DNA of 64,000 bases, taken from Streptomyces sp. NBC_01445. Lineage in GTDB: Bacteria > Actinomycetota > Actinomycetes > Streptomycetales > Streptomycetaceae. The stretch is from NCBI RefSeq assembly GCF_035918235.1, contig NZ_CP109485.1, positions 8,401,001-8,465,000 of the forward strand, in the 5' to 3' direction. Below the pieces are notes generated by a model. The model saw only the letters and a program-made list of their open reading frames with translations, was not told the DNA's origin and ran no database searches. Numbering within the stretch: the first letter of the stretch is position 1; every line of letters starts with the position of its first letter. Of this stretch, positions 43,488 through 52,902 are shown piece after piece. Position numbers and translations under genes: made by a program.

Positions 43488-44634
43488 CATCGCCGACGAG
43501 CTGAACCGGTGGGCCGGGCAGGGCCGGGACTTCGCCGTCGCCACCGTCGTCTCGGTGGGCGGCAGCGCACCCCGCCAGCCCGGCGCCGCCCTCGCCGTCG
43601 ACAGCGAGGGCACCGTCATCGGCTCGGTCTCCGGAGGCTGCGTCGAAGCGGCGGTCTACGAACTGTGTGTGCAGGTGCTCCAGGACGGCGGGTCCGTCCT
43701 GGAGCGGTTCGGCTACAGCGACGAGGACGCCTTCGCCGTGGGGCTCACCTGCGGCGGGGTCATCGACATCCTCGTCACGCCGGTGCGCGCCGACGCGCCG
43801 GACAGGCCCGTGTTCGCGGCGGCGCTCGCGGCCGCCGCCCGGGGTGGGACGGCCGCGCTCGCCCGGGTGGCCCGCGGACCGGACGAACTGCGCGGCGGAG
43901 CGCTGCTCGTGAGGGCGGACGGCTCGTACGAGGGAGGGCTCGACGGAGGATCCGGCCTCGAGCGGACCGTGGCGGCCGAGGCGCGGGCCCTGCTCGCGGC
44001 GGGCAGCACCGGTACGTTCGACCTCTCGGCCGACGGCTCCCACTGCGACGCCGACCTGACGCTGTTCGTCGAGTCGAGCGTGCCGCCGCCCCGGATGATC
44101 GTGTTCGGCGCCGTCGACTTCGCGGCGGCGCTGGTCCGTGCGGGCAAGTTCCTCGGCTATCACGTGACGTTGTGCGACGCCCGCCCCGTCTTCGCCACGC
44201 GGGCCCGCTTCCCCGAGGCGGACGACATCGTGGTCGACTGGCCGGACCGCTACCTGCGGCGCGCCACGACCGACGAACGCACGGTCCTGTGCGTGCTCAC
44301 CCACGACGCGAAGTTCGACATCCCGCTCCTGGAGATCGCGCTACGGCTGCCCGTCGCGTTCGTCGGAGCGATGGGCTCACGCCGCACCCATGAGGACCGC
44401 GACCGCCGCCTGCGCGAAGTCGGCCTGAGCGACGAGGAGTTGTCGCGCCTGCACTCGCCGATCGGTCTGGACCTCGGCGCCCGCACACCCGAGGAGACGG
44501 CCCTGTCCATCGCCGCGGAAATCATCGCGTCGAGGCAGGGCGGCACGGGCGCACCCCTGACCACCTCGCGCACACCGATCCATCATGACGGCGAGGCGGG
44601 AGAGCGGCGCCTGTTGGCGACGGGGGAGAGGTGA
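43480..44634 (+). CDS. xdhC: XdhC family molybdenum-cofactor maturation protein
   Basis: 384 residues from the ATG at 43480 (AGGTGA just upstream; a GTG at 43471 is possible). The N-terminal XdhC_CoxI domain has GQGRDFAVATVVSVGGSAPR and VSGGCVEAAVYELCVQVLQD. The C-terminal Rossmann half has PPPRMIVFGAVDFAAALVRA and LPVAFVGAMGSRRTHEDRDR, then LHSPIGLDLGARTPEETALS. XdhC protects and sulfurates molybdopterin for insertion into the large subunit. Last gene of the operon. Confidence 0.92.
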   Translation: MLDIADELNRWAGQGRDFAVATVVSVGGSAPRQPGAALAVDSEGTVIGSVSGGCVEAAVYELCVQVLQDGGSVLERFGYSDEDAFAVGLTCGGVIDILVTPVRADAPDRPVFAAALAAAARGGTAALARVARGPDELRGGALLVRADGSYEGGLDGGSGLERTVAAEARALLAAGSTGTFDLSADGSHCDADLTLFVESSVPPPRMIVFGAVDFAAALVRAGKFLGYHVTLCDARPVFATRARFPEADDIVVDWPDRYLRRATTDERTVLCVLTHDAKFDIPLLEIALRLPVAFVGAMGSRRTHEDRDRRLREVGLSDEELSRLHSPIGLDLGARTPEETALSIAAEIIASRQGGTGAPLTTSRTPIHHDGEAGERRLLATGER

Positions 44635-44775
44635 CCCTCGGCGGCCGGAAGACCTCGGCCCGGCCTCGTCGCCGAATGGCAGGACTGCGTACTGGGTAGG
44701 CGCGGGCGCCCCCGCGAGCGCGTCGCGCATCCCGCGCCCGGAACACGCGGCCGTGGACCTCGTCCCCGGCGCTCC

Positions 44776-47700
44776 CTAGCCCCCAGGAGCTCGGTCTGAC
44801 GCGGCAGCGTGAAAGTGGAGCCGCGCGGTGTCCGCCGCCTTCTCCGGGGACAGATTCGCGCCCTCCCGGTACGCCTGCGCGAAGGCCGTCTCACCCAGCG
44901 CCGCCGTCGCCCTCGCGGTGACGCGGTCCACGTCGCCGCGTTCCGCGGGCGGGAGTGGGGCGCCCGCGCTGCGGCGGGCCGCGTCTGCGGCCCCGAGGAG
45001 CTCGGCCGCCCGACCCGCGGCGTCGGTGAGTGCTGCCGCGCCCGCCAGGCCCTCCAGGGAGAGGGCCACGGCGCGCGGCTCGCCGATGGCGCAGGCGACG
45101 TCCAGGCCGAGGAGATGGTGGGCTGCCGCCCCGCCCGCATCCCCGCGCAGTTCGGCGACGAAGCCCCGTTCCGCCTGGAGCAGATGATCGCCCGCCTCCG
45201 ACGACACGTCACCGAACTCGTCGCGGATGCGCAACAGATGCGCCTCCGCCGCGTCGAGGTCGCCGGAGCGGCGTGCGCCGAGGGCCAGGCCCATCTCGGC
45301 GTGGAGCTCCCCGTACTTGTAGCCCTGTTCGGACGCTGATCGCCGGGCTTGCTCGTGCAGGTCGGCGGCCCGGTCCCAGCCGCGCTCGAGCAGCGCGAGC
45401 CGGCCCAGGCCCGAGAGCCGGGCGGAGACCTCCGCGTCCAGGCCGAGTTCCCGCGCCATACGCAGGCCCTCTTCATGGCGCCGGGCGGACTCCGCGTACT
45501 CACCCTTGATCTCGGCGAGCGCCGCCAGTGGCTCCACCGTCTGCAACTCGCCCCACCGGTCCCCGAGTTCACGGAAGAGCGCCGCGCTGCGCAGCCCGTC
45601 GCGCCCGAGCGCGTCCAGGTCCCCGCGGATGAGCGCATGCATCGCCCGCAGCCCGAGACCCGCGGCCGTACCCCACCGGTCGCCCTCGGCGGCGAAGAGG
45701 GCGAGCGCCTGCGCGACGGCCTCCTCGCTGGCGGTGACGTCACCCGACCTGAACAGGCCGTACGCGGAGAACCACACGGCGCGCCCCCGCCGCACAGGAT
45801 CGGCGACCGCGGCGTCCGGGCACGGCGTCGCCGGGGGCCGCTCTCCCGTCATCAGCCCGAAGGCATCGCTCAGTACCCGGAGTTCGCCCGCGGACGGCGC
45901 CACGGCGAGTACGGCAGACAGGGCACGACGGGCCTCGCTCGGTCGGCCCCGCAGCAGCCACCACCAGGACAGGGCGGTCGCCAGGCGCACGGCGTCCTCG
46001 GCCGCACCACCCGTCGACGCGCGCCGCGTGGCTTCGTCGAGCGCCGCCCGCAGATTGGCGGTCTCGGCGTCGAGCCGGCCGAGCCACTCGCGCTGCCCGC
46101 GCCCACGGAGCCGGGGCTCGGCACGCTCGGCGAGTTCCGTGTAGTGGCGCAGATGCCGGTCGCGTACTCCGTCGAGTTCGTCGGTCTCGTGCAGGCGCTC
46201 CGTCGCGTACGCGGCGACGGACTCGAGGAACCGGTAGCGGGGGCCCGTACCTCCGGGGCCGGTCACCACGACGACGAGCGACCGGTCGACCAGCCGCGTC
46301 ACGAGGTCGAGAACCTCGTCGCGGCGCACCCCGCCGCCCGCGCACACCTCCTCCGCCGCCTCCAGAGTGCACCCGTCGCGGTGCACGGCCAGGCGGCGCA
46401 GCACGGTCCGCTCAGGAGCGCTGAGCAGGTCCCAGCTCCAGTCGATGACCGCCCGAAGGGTCTGCTGACGCGGCGGGGCACCCCGTCGCCCCGACGTGAG
46501 TACCCGGAAGCGGTCCTCGAGCCGGGCCGCCAACTCCCCTACACCCAGGGCCCGTACGCGCGTCGCAGCCAGTTCGAGGGCGAGCGGGATCCCGTCGAGG
46601 CGCCGGCAGATCTCCAGTACCGCCGCACAGGTCTCGGGAGAGGCTCCGTCGAGCGGGAAACCGGGGGAAGCCGCCGCGGCGCGCGCCGTGAACAGGCGTA
46701 CCGCGTCCTCGGGTTGCAGTGGTTCGACCGCATGCACCGTCTCTCCGGCGACGCACAGCGGCTCCTGGGTGGTGGCCAGGAGCCGCAGGTGCGGCGCCCG
46801 GCTCAGCAGCGTATCGGCGAGCTGCGCCACCGACTCGACGACCTGCTCGCAGTTGTCCAGGACGAGCAGCGACCTGCGGTCCCGCAGAGCTGTGGCGAGC
46901 CGTTGCTCGGGCGCGGCCGGCGCGCCTTGCCCGGGCGGCCCCGAAAGCGCGTCGTCCCGCAGGCCGAGCGCCGCCGAGACGACCTGCGCCAGATCGGCCA
47001 CGCTCCCGCGCTCACCGGCGAGTTCGACCAGCCACACCCCGTCGGGTGCGTCCTGGGTTCGACGCGCCGCCTCGACCGCGAGCCGCGTCTTGCCGACCCC
47101 GCCCGGGCCGGTGAGCGTGACCAGCCGTTCCGTGGAGAGCAGCCGAGCGATCTCGGCCAGCGAACGGTCACGGCCCACGAGCGCCGTGAGCGGGGCGGGA
47201 AGGTTCGACCGGGGAGGTGCGGACTGAGGCACAGCGCCCGCAGGAGAGACCGGGGGAGGGGCGAGCGACGGGTCCTGGCGCAGGATCGCCGCGTGGAGCG
47301 CGGCGAGTTCGGGGCTCGGGTCGAGCCCGAGCTCGTCCGCGAGCCGGCCCCGAAGCTCCGCGTACGAGGCCAGCGCCTCACTCTGCCGACCCGTCAGATA
47401 CAGCGCCCGCAGCTGGACGGCACGCAGCCGTTCCCTTAGCGGATGGCGCGCGACGAGGCCCGCCAGCTCCCCGGTCAGGAGCGTGAGGTCGCCCGACTCG
47501 AGGAGCGCCTCGGCCCGTTCCTCGAGGACGGCCAGCCGCTGCTCCGTCAGGCGCTGCGCAGCAGCACGTACGAACTCCTCGTCCGCGAAATCCGCGTACG
47601 CCGGACCGCGCCACAACTCCAGTGCCTCGGTGAGGAGTTCGGCCCGTTCGCGCGGGCCCACCGCGGATCCCGCCCGGTCCACCAGGTTCAGGAAGCGGTG

Positions 47701-47997
47701 CGCGTCCACTTCGTCACCGGCCTCGTCGAGGCGGAGCCGGTAACCGGGCGCCTGGCGCACCACACGGTCCCGGCCGAGCGCCCTGCGCAGTTGGGAGACC
47801 TTCGCTTGGAGGGCGTTGGCGGGGTTTCCAGGAAGGTCGTCGCCCCACAGCCCGTCGATGAGGCGGTCGGCGGAGACGGGCCGCCCCTCGTGGACCAGCA
47901 GTGCGGTGAGCAGGGCCCGGACCTTCACCTCGGGAACCGCGACCGGCTCCCCGTCGCCGTCCCGCACCGTCAGTGGACCAAGCACCCCGAACCGCAT
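44776..47997 (-). CDS. SARP/BTAD-NB-ARC large transcriptional regulator
   Basis: 1073 residues. About 1-95: OmpR-like winged helix (MRFGVLGPLTVRDGDGEPVA). About 97-245: BTAD domain (VDAHRFLNLVDRAGSAVGPR). About 270-560: NB-ARC ATPase with P-loop TLTGPGGVGKTRLAVEA (297-304) and LLVLDNCEQVVESVAQLADT. Residues 600 to the end: TPR-like helical repeats. This AfsR-like architecture couples nucleotide state to promoter binding, often of antibiotic or stress genes. It is divergent from an MFS/Old Yellow Enzyme pair. An 11-bp tandem direct repeat, the type SARPs bind, lies 30-51 bases upstream of its start. An ATG at 47997 is preferred over the GTG at 48012. Confidence 0.9.
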   Translation of the reverse strand: MRFGVLGPLTVRDGDGEPVAVPEVKVRALLTALLVHEGRPVSADRLIDGLWGDDLPGNPANALQAKVSQLRRALGRDRVVRQAPGYRLRLDEAGDEVDAHRFLNLVDRAGSAVGPRERAELLTEALELWRGPAYADFADEEFVRAAAQRLTEQRLAVLEERAEALLESGDLTLLTGELAGLVARHPLRERLRAVQLRALYLTGRQSEALASYAELRGRLADELGLDPSPELAALHAAILRQDPSLAPPPVSPAGAVPQSAPPRSNLPAPLTALVGRDRSLAEIARLLSTERLVTLTGPGGVGKTRLAVEAARRTQDAPDGVWLVELAGERGSVADLAQVVSAALGLRDDALSGPPGQGAPAAPEQRLATALRDRRSLLVLDNCEQVVESVAQLADTLLSRAPHLRLLATTQEPLCVAGETVHAVEPLQPEDAVRLFTARAAAASPGFPLDGASPETCAAVLEICRRLDGIPLALELAATRVRALGVGELAARLEDRFRVLTSGRRGAPPRQQTLRAVIDWSWDLLSAPERTVLRRLAVHRDGCTLEAAEEVCAGGGVRRDEVLDLVTRLVDRSLVVVVTGPGGTGPRYRFLESVAAYATERLHETDELDGVRDRHLRHYTELAERAEPRLRGRGQREWLGRLDAETANLRAALDEATRRASTGGAAEDAVRLATALSWWWLLRGRPSEARRALSAVLAVAPSAGELRVLSDAFGLMTGERPPATPCPDAAVADPVRRGRAVWFSAYGLFRSGDVTASEEAVAQALALFAAEGDRWGTAAGLGLRAMHALIRGDLDALGRDGLRSAALFRELGDRWGELQTVEPLAALAEIKGEYAESARRHEEGLRMARELGLDAEVSARLSGLGRLALLERGWDRAADLHEQARRSASEQGYKYGELHAEMGLALGARRSGDLDAAEAHLLRIRDEFGDVSSEAGDHLLQAERGFVAELRGDAGGAAAHHLLGLDVACAIGEPRAVALSLEGLAGAAALTDAAGRAAELLGAADAARRSAGAPLPPAERGDVDRVTARATAALGETAFAQAYREGANLSPEKAADTARLHFHAAASDRAPGG

Positions 47998-48026
47998 GGG
48001 AGCACCGTACACACGCCGCGGCCGCT

Positions 48027-48048
48027 GACCGTCAGCGGACCATCAGCG
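48027..48048. promoter_or_regulatory. Tandem 11-bp direct repeat, likely SARP binding site
   Basis: GACCGTCAGCG (48027-48037) is followed at once by GACCATCAGCG (48038-48048), 10 of 11 identical. SARP-family regulators bind direct repeats with 11-bp spacing. The site lies between the regulator start (47997) and the MFS start (48080). Confidence 0.7.
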
Positions 48049-48079
48049 TTCCCGAAGCCCCGACCTGCACTGTCGTCGC

Positions 48080-49325
48080 ATGAACGGAGCAGACGTCACC
48101 AGAACAGAACCGACCGACAGGTCATCCGCCACCGCCGCCGTCATCGGCCCGGCGCACAAGCACAAACTGCCCCTCCCCGCCCTGCTCGCGCTCGCCACCG
48201 CCGTCTTCGTCACGAGCCTGACGGAGACACTGCCCGCGGGCCTGCTTCCCGCGATGAGCCGGGACCTGGGAGTCGGCGAATCGGCCACCGGGCAGACCGT
48301 GACGGTCTATGCGATCGGCACCGCCCTCACGGCGATCCCCCTCACCGCGGCGACCGCCGGATGGCGCCGCAAGCGGCTCCTGATGACGGCGATGGCGGGG
48401 TTCGGTGTCGCCAACACGGTCACCGCCGTCTCGACGAACTTCCCCCTCACGATGGCCGCCCGGTTCGGGGCGGGCGTCGCCGCCGGTCTGGCCTGGGCGC
48501 TCCTCGCCGGTTACGCCCGGCGCCTCGCGCCCGCCCACCTCCAGGGCAGGGCCATCGCGATCGCGATGGCGGGCATCCCGGTCGCACTGTCCCTGGGGGT
48601 GCCCGCGGGCACGTTCCTCGGCAAGGCCGTGAACTGGCAGACCGCGTTTCTGAGCATGACCGGCCTCACCGTCGCCCTGCTCGGATGGATCGCCGCGGCC
48701 GTCCCTGACCAGCCAGGAGTGCGGCAGGAGACCCGGCCGCCGATCCTGCGGGCGCTCCGTGTGCCCGGCGTGCCCCCGGTCCTCTTCGTCACCCTCGTCT
48801 TCGTTCTGGCCCACACCGTCCTCTATACGTTCGTCGCGACGTTCCTCGACGGCGTGGGCATGGGGAACTCCACCGACCTCGTACTGCTCGCCTTCGGAGC
48901 CGCGTCCCTGGCGAGCATCTGGATCGTGGGCGTCCTGATCAACCGACACCTGCGCGCCCTGACCGTCGCGGCCGCGCTGCTGGTCGCCGTGGCGGCGGCC
49001 GTACTCGCCCTGCTGTCCGACAGCCCCGCCCTGGTACGCGGCCGTGACGCTGTGGGGTCTCGGCTGGGGCGGCGCTCCCACGCTCCTGCAGACCGCCGCG
49101 GGCGACGCGGGAGGCGAGTCGGCGGACGCGGCGCAGGCCATGCTCGTCACCCTCTGGAACGTGGCCATGGCCGGCGGCGGAATCGCCGGCGGGATCCTCC
49201 TCGACCTGGCCGGATCCCGCTCCTTCCCCCGGACGGTCCTCCTGCTCCTGATTCCCGTACTCGCCGTGGTCGTCGCCGCCCGCAGCCACGGATTCCCCGC
49301 CCGCCGCACGGCGAGGACGTCATGA
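48080..49325 (+). pseudogene. MFS transporter, frameshifted
   Basis: Two frames make one 12-helix major facilitator of the drug-efflux/AraJ-like kind. Frame 1 starts at the ATG 48080 and has FVTSLTETLPAGLLPAMSRD in helix 1 and RFGAGVAAGLAWALLAGYAR. It loses homology at LLSDSPALV (about 49035). The next frame continues YAAVTLWGLGWGGAPTLLQT, AAGDAGGESADAAQAMLVTL and ends TARTS at 49325. One shift near 49036-49044 (one base extra or two missing) separates them. It could be a real null allele or a base-calling error. If intact it would export a small molecule together with the reductase encoded downstream. Confidence 0.82.
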
Positions 49326-49378
49326 ACGGCCACACCGCACACCGTCACACCACTCACCCTGATTCAAGGAGCACCGCC

Positions 49379-50476
49379 ATGACGACGTCCCGCCTCTTCG
49401 AAACCGCTCGCCTCGGCACGCTGACCCTGCCCAACCGCCTCGTGATGGCGCCCATGACCCGTAACCGCGCCACAGCGGACGGCGTCCCGCAGCCCGTCAT
49501 GGCCACCTACTACGCGCAGCGCGCCACCGCGGGCCTGATCATCGCCGAGGCGTCCACGCCCAACGCCGTCGGACAGACCTACGCCAACATCACGGCCATC
49601 CACAACGAGGCCCACGTCGAGGGCTGGCGGCACGTGACCGACGAGGTCCGCGCCGCCGGCGGCCGGATGTTCCTCCAGCTCCAGCACGGCGGCCGGATCG
49701 GGCACCCCGACAACAGCGGCGGTCTGACACCGGTCGCCCCCTCACCCGTCCCGCTCCCCGACACCATCCACACCCCGACCGGCCACCAGCCCGCCGTTGT
49801 ACCGAAGGAGATGACGCCCGACGACATCCGCTCCACCGTCGCCGACTTCGCCGAAGCCGCCCGCAAGGCCGTGGCGGCGGGCTTCGAAGGAGTGGAGGTG
49901 CACGGCGCCAACGGCTACCTCCTCCACCAGTTCCTCGGCCAGGGCACCAACCACCGCACCGACGCCTACGGAGGAACCGTCGAGGGCCGCATCCGGTTCG
50001 TGGTCGAGGTGGTCCGCGCCGTGGCCGACGCGATCGGCCCCGAGCGGGTGGGCCTGCGGATCTCCCCGGGACTCACCGTCAACGGCATGGACGAGGGAGA
50101 CACCGACGACATCTACCCGGCACTCGTCGACGCCCTCTCGGACCTGGACCTCGCCTATCTGCACATCGTCTTCGCCGACCCGGACAACCCGCTCTTCCAG
50201 GACCTCCGCAAGCGCTGGACCGGCACGCTGATCGCCAACCCCGTGCTGCCTCGGGAGCGGATTCCCGCCGACGGCGGCAGACACGAGGGCGAGTGCCTCC
50301 TGGCCGCCGGCGCCGACCTTGTGGCACTCGGCCGCCCGTTCCTGGCCAACCCGGACCTCGTCGAGCGGCTGCGCGTGGGCGCAACGCTCAACCAGGTCCG
50401 CGACAGGTACCTGATGTACGTAGGAGGGGAGACGGGCTACACGGACTATCCGTTCCTGTCCGACAGCCGCCGATGA
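49379..50476 (+). CDS. Alkene reductase (Old Yellow Enzyme family)
   Basis: 365-residue FMN enzyme of the classical ene-reductase clade. Seen: LTLPNRLVMAPMTRNRATAD, MFLQLQHGGRIGHPDNSGG, GFEGVEVHGANGYLLHQFLG, GTNHRTDAYGGTVEGRIRFV (His-x2-Asn/His pair for substrate, Tyr as proton donor) and LVALGRPFLANPDLVERLR. It reduces activated alkenes such as enones. GGAG precedes the ATG at 49379. It lies 53 bases after the frameshifted MFS gene and appears fused to it in one reading frame only because of that frameshift. Confidence 0.92.
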   Translation: MTTSRLFETARLGTLTLPNRLVMAPMTRNRATADGVPQPVMATYYAQRATAGLIIAEASTPNAVGQTYANITAIHNEAHVEGWRHVTDEVRAAGGRMFLQLQHGGRIGHPDNSGGLTPVAPSPVPLPDTIHTPTGHQPAVVPKEMTPDDIRSTVADFAEAARKAVAAGFEGVEVHGANGYLLHQFLGQGTNHRTDAYGGTVEGRIRFVVEVVRAVADAIGPERVGLRISPGLTVNGMDEGDTDDIYPALVDALSDLDLAYLHIVFADPDNPLFQDLRKRWTGTLIANPVLPRERIPADGGRHEGECLLAAGADLVALGRPFLANPDLVERLRVGATLNQVRDRYLMYVGGETGYTDYPFLSDSRR

Positions 50477-50764
50477 AGTGAATATTCGGGGCCCGGGGCG
50501 CCGGGATTTGCTCAACCTGGGGTGAAGGTTCGCGGCGACGCGCGAAATATCCTGGCTCACCGTGCCCCGAAGCTCGTTTCGTGCTAGTCTCGATCTCAGT
50601 TGCAGTTGTGGTTCCCATAGATACTTCAAGTGCCTTAGGTGACTTCACGTTGCCGGGCGCTTTTCTATTTCCGGATGCATTTTTCCGGGCGGGGCAATCA
50701 TTGCGGCGACGCCGAGGTTCGCACAGTGCGGATCACGGGCACTGCCCCGAAGGAGAATTTGCAT
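50477..50764 (+). promoter_or_regulatory. Long leader/promoter region of the cold-shock gene
   Basis: 288 bases without a gene. The part near the start codon is unusually T-rich for this genome (CTTTTCTATTTCCGG, then ATTTTTCCGG). A short GGGC-ACT-GCCC hairpin lies just before the ribosome site AAGGAG. Cold-shock genes often have long structured leaders; start point and promoter were not determined. Confidence 0.5.
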
Positions 50765-50968
50765 ATGGCTACTGGCACCGTGAAGTGGTTCAACTCGGAA
50801 AAGGGCTTCGGCTTCATCGAGCAGGAGGGTGGCGGCCCCGACGTCTTCGCCCACTACTCGAACATCGCCACCCAGGGCTTCCGTGAGCTTCAGGAAGGCC
50901 AGAAGGTGAACTTCGATGTCACGCAGGGCCAGAAGGGCCCGCAGGCGGAGAACATCGTTCCCGCCTGA
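50765..50968 (+). CDS. cspA: Cold-shock protein (CspA family)
   Basis: 67-residue single cold-shock domain. RNA-binding motifs RNP1 (KGFGFIEQ) and RNP2 (VFAHYS) are intact, with [20 protein letters not shown] at the N-terminus. It acts as an RNA chaperone. AAGGAG lies 10 bases before the ATG. A 16-bp terminator follows, yet the DEAD-box RNA helicase gene comes next on the same strand, a functional pairing in RNA unwinding. Confidence 0.95.
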   Translation: MATGTVKWFNSEKGFGFIEQEGGGPDVFAHYSNIATQGFRELQEGQKVNFDVTQGQKGPQAENIVPA

Positions 50969-50986
50969 CGCTGAAGCGTTGAGCGC

Positions 50987-51023
50987 AGCTGGTGCCCGTA
51001 CCCCAGTGGTACGGGCACCAGCT
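50987..51023 (+). terminator. Terminator after the cold-shock gene
   Basis: Perfect 16-bp stem (AGCTGGTGCCCGTACC and complement) with the loop CCAGT, 18 bases past the stop codon, followed by a T-containing tail. Confidence 0.9.
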
Positions 51024-51242
51024 CGTTGCTGTTTGCGGGGCATCCCGCCCGGGTAGGCACGACCACCGGGTGGCACACCACCCCGGCGGGGCGCCCAGAC
51101 CCCCGCACCCCATTGATCCGGCCCGTCCGAGAGCCGCCTGCCGCCGCGGAATCCCAGTATTCCTACGTCAGGCGTCGCCATTCTCCGTACCGGCGCGCCG
51201 GCTGATTTTCAGTCTGCTATTCGGCTCGTTCTTGCAATTCGT

Positions 51243-51290
51243 CCGGCACTCATACGCCGGGAATTCCTCGATACGTGCCATATCGAGGAA
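51243..51290 (+). promoter_or_regulatory. Leader hairpins masking the ribosome site of the DEAD-box gene
   Basis: A perfect 10-bp stem, TTCCTCGATA (51264-51273) with TATCGAGGAA (51281-51290) and a 7-base loop, takes up most of the ribosome site GAGGAAGG (51285-51292). A smaller hairpin, CCGGC/GCCGG (51243-51260), stands immediately upstream. Folding of the larger stem would hide the ribosome site of the ATG at 51299, suggesting translational control. Confidence 0.65.
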
Positions 51291-51298
51291 GGTTCTCC

Positions 51299-52834
51299 AT
51301 GAACCGTTCAGCTCGCACGAACGACCGTTACTCCAACCCTCGCCGGGGCTCCGCCGGCGGTGACCGGGGCGCCCGTTTTCGACCCCAGGGCCAGGGCCAG
51401 GGACGCACCGGAGGCAAGAGCTCCGGTGGCTACGGGCGCAGGTCCGCCGCGCCGCAGGGTGAGTTCGCCCTGCCTGTCACCGTCACGCCCGCCCTCCCCG
51501 CCGTGGAGACCTTCGGAGAGCTCGACCTGCCGGCCGAGATCCTCAAGACGCTCACCGGCCTCGGCGTGACCGTGCCGTTCCCGATCCAGGCGGCCACACT
51601 GCCGAACTCGATCGCGGGCCGGGACGTCCTGGGCCGCGGCCGCACCGGCTCCGGCAAGACCCTCGCCTTCGGGCTCGCGCTCCTCGCGCGCCTCGCGGGC
51701 CAGCGCGCCGACGCCAAGCAGCCCTTCGGCCTCATCCTCGTCCCCACGCGGGAGCTCGCCCAGCAGGTCACCGAGGCGCTCACCCCGTACGCCCGGTCGC
51801 TGAAGCTGCGGATGGCCACCGTCGTCGGCGGCATGTCCATCGGCCGTCAGGCCAGTGCGCTGCGCGGTGGCGCCGAGGTCGTCGTCGCGACGCCCGGACG
51901 CCTCAAGGACCTCATCGAGCGCAAGGACTGCCGCCTGGACCGGGTGAAGATCACCGTCCTGGACGAGGCCGACCAGATGGCCGACATGGGCTTCATGCCG
52001 CAGGTCACCGAGCTGCTCGACCTGGTGCACCCCGAGGGCCAGCGGATGCTGTTCTCGGCCACCCTCGACCGCAACGTCGACCTGCTGGTGCGCCGCTACC
52101 TGCACGACCCGGTCGTCCACTCCGTCGACCCGTCGGCGGGCGCCGTCACCACGATGGAACACCACGAACTGCATGTGCACGGCGCCGACAAGTTCGCCGC
52201 CGCCACCGAGATCGCGGCCCGCGACGGGCGGGTCATCATGTTCCTCGACACCAAGCACGCCGTCGACCAGTTCACCAAGCACCTGCTCGGCAGCGGCGTG
52301 CGGGCCGCCGCCCTGCACGGCGGGAAGTCCCAGCCGCAGCGCACCCGCACCCTGGCCCAGTTCAAGGCCGGTACGGTCACGGCGCTCGTCGCCACGAACG
52401 TCGCGGCGCGCGGCATCCACGTCGACAACCTCGACCTCGTGGTCAACGTCGACCCGCCGAGCGACCACAAGGACTACCTGCACCGCGGCGGCCGTACGGC
52501 CCGTGCCGGTGAGTCCGGCAGCGTCGTCACCCTCGTCCTGCCCAACCAGCGCCGCGACATGAGCCGGCTGATGCGCGACGCCGGTATCCGGCCGCAGATC
52601 ACCCAAGTCCGGTCCGGCGAGGCCGAGTTGAGCCGTATCACCGGTGCTCAGGCGCCCTCCGGCGTCCCGATCGCCGGCCCCGCGCCGGCCACGGAGCGGC
52701 CCAAGCGCGGCGGTGCCCCGTTCCGCGGCATGGGCTCGCGCCCGGGCCGCGCCGGTGGTGACTCGCGCCGCACCTCCGAGGCCCGCCAGCTCGCCGATGC
52801 CCGCAAGGCCGCGCGGGTCCGCCGCGCCGGCTGA
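51299..52834 (+). CDS. DEAD-box ATP-dependent RNA helicase
   Basis: 511 residues. An Arg/Gly-rich start precedes the helicase core: Q-motif region VPFPIQAATLP, motif I GRTGSGKT, motif Ia PTRELAQQ, motif II DEAD, motif III SAT, and motif VI HRGGRTARAG. The C-terminal tail is again Arg/Gly-rich (FRGMGSRPGRAGGDSRR), suiting RNA contact. It unwinds structured RNA, important in cold and in ribosome assembly. The ATG at 51299 has GAGGAAGG 7 bases upstream, partly buried in a hairpin. Its position behind the cold-shock gene suggests a shared cold response. Confidence 0.94.
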   Translation: MNRSARTNDRYSNPRRGSAGGDRGARFRPQGQGQGRTGGKSSGGYGRRSAAPQGEFALPVTVTPALPAVETFGELDLPAEILKTLTGLGVTVPFPIQAATLPNSIAGRDVLGRGRTGSGKTLAFGLALLARLAGQRADAKQPFGLILVPTRELAQQVTEALTPYARSLKLRMATVVGGMSIGRQASALRGGAEVVVATPGRLKDLIERKDCRLDRVKITVLDEADQMADMGFMPQVTELLDLVHPEGQRMLFSATLDRNVDLLVRRYLHDPVVHSVDPSAGAVTTMEHHELHVHGADKFAAATEIAARDGRVIMFLDTKHAVDQFTKHLLGSGVRAAALHGGKSQPQRTRTLAQFKAGTVTALVATNVAARGIHVDNLDLVVNVDPPSDHKDYLHRGGRTARAGESGSVVTLVLPNQRRDMSRLMRDAGIRPQITQVRSGEAELSRITGAQAPSGVPIAGPAPATERPKRGGAPFRGMGSRPGRAGGDSRRTSEARQLADARKAARVRRAG

Positions 52835-52841
52835 GGCATAC

Positions 52842-52897
52842 GCACGAAGGCCGGAGGCCCGGGACCGATATCGGTCCCGGGCCTCCGGCCTTCGTGC
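52842..52897. terminator. Bidirectional terminator between helicase and etfA genes
   Basis: A 56-base perfect palindrome centred on CGATATCG; each half is 28 bases (GCACGAAGGCCGGAGGCCCG and on). It lies 8 bases after the helicase stop and 6 bases after the etfA stop on the other strand, so it can end both transcripts. Confidence 0.92.
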
Positions 52898-52902
52898 TGC
52901 TG

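Noticed and set aside
48080..50476. A genuine MFS-Old Yellow Enzyme fusion protein
   Set aside because: The middle part (about 49045-49325) is Arg/Pro-rich in that frame, while the neighbouring frame continues the transporter; the reductase also has its own ribosome site and start.
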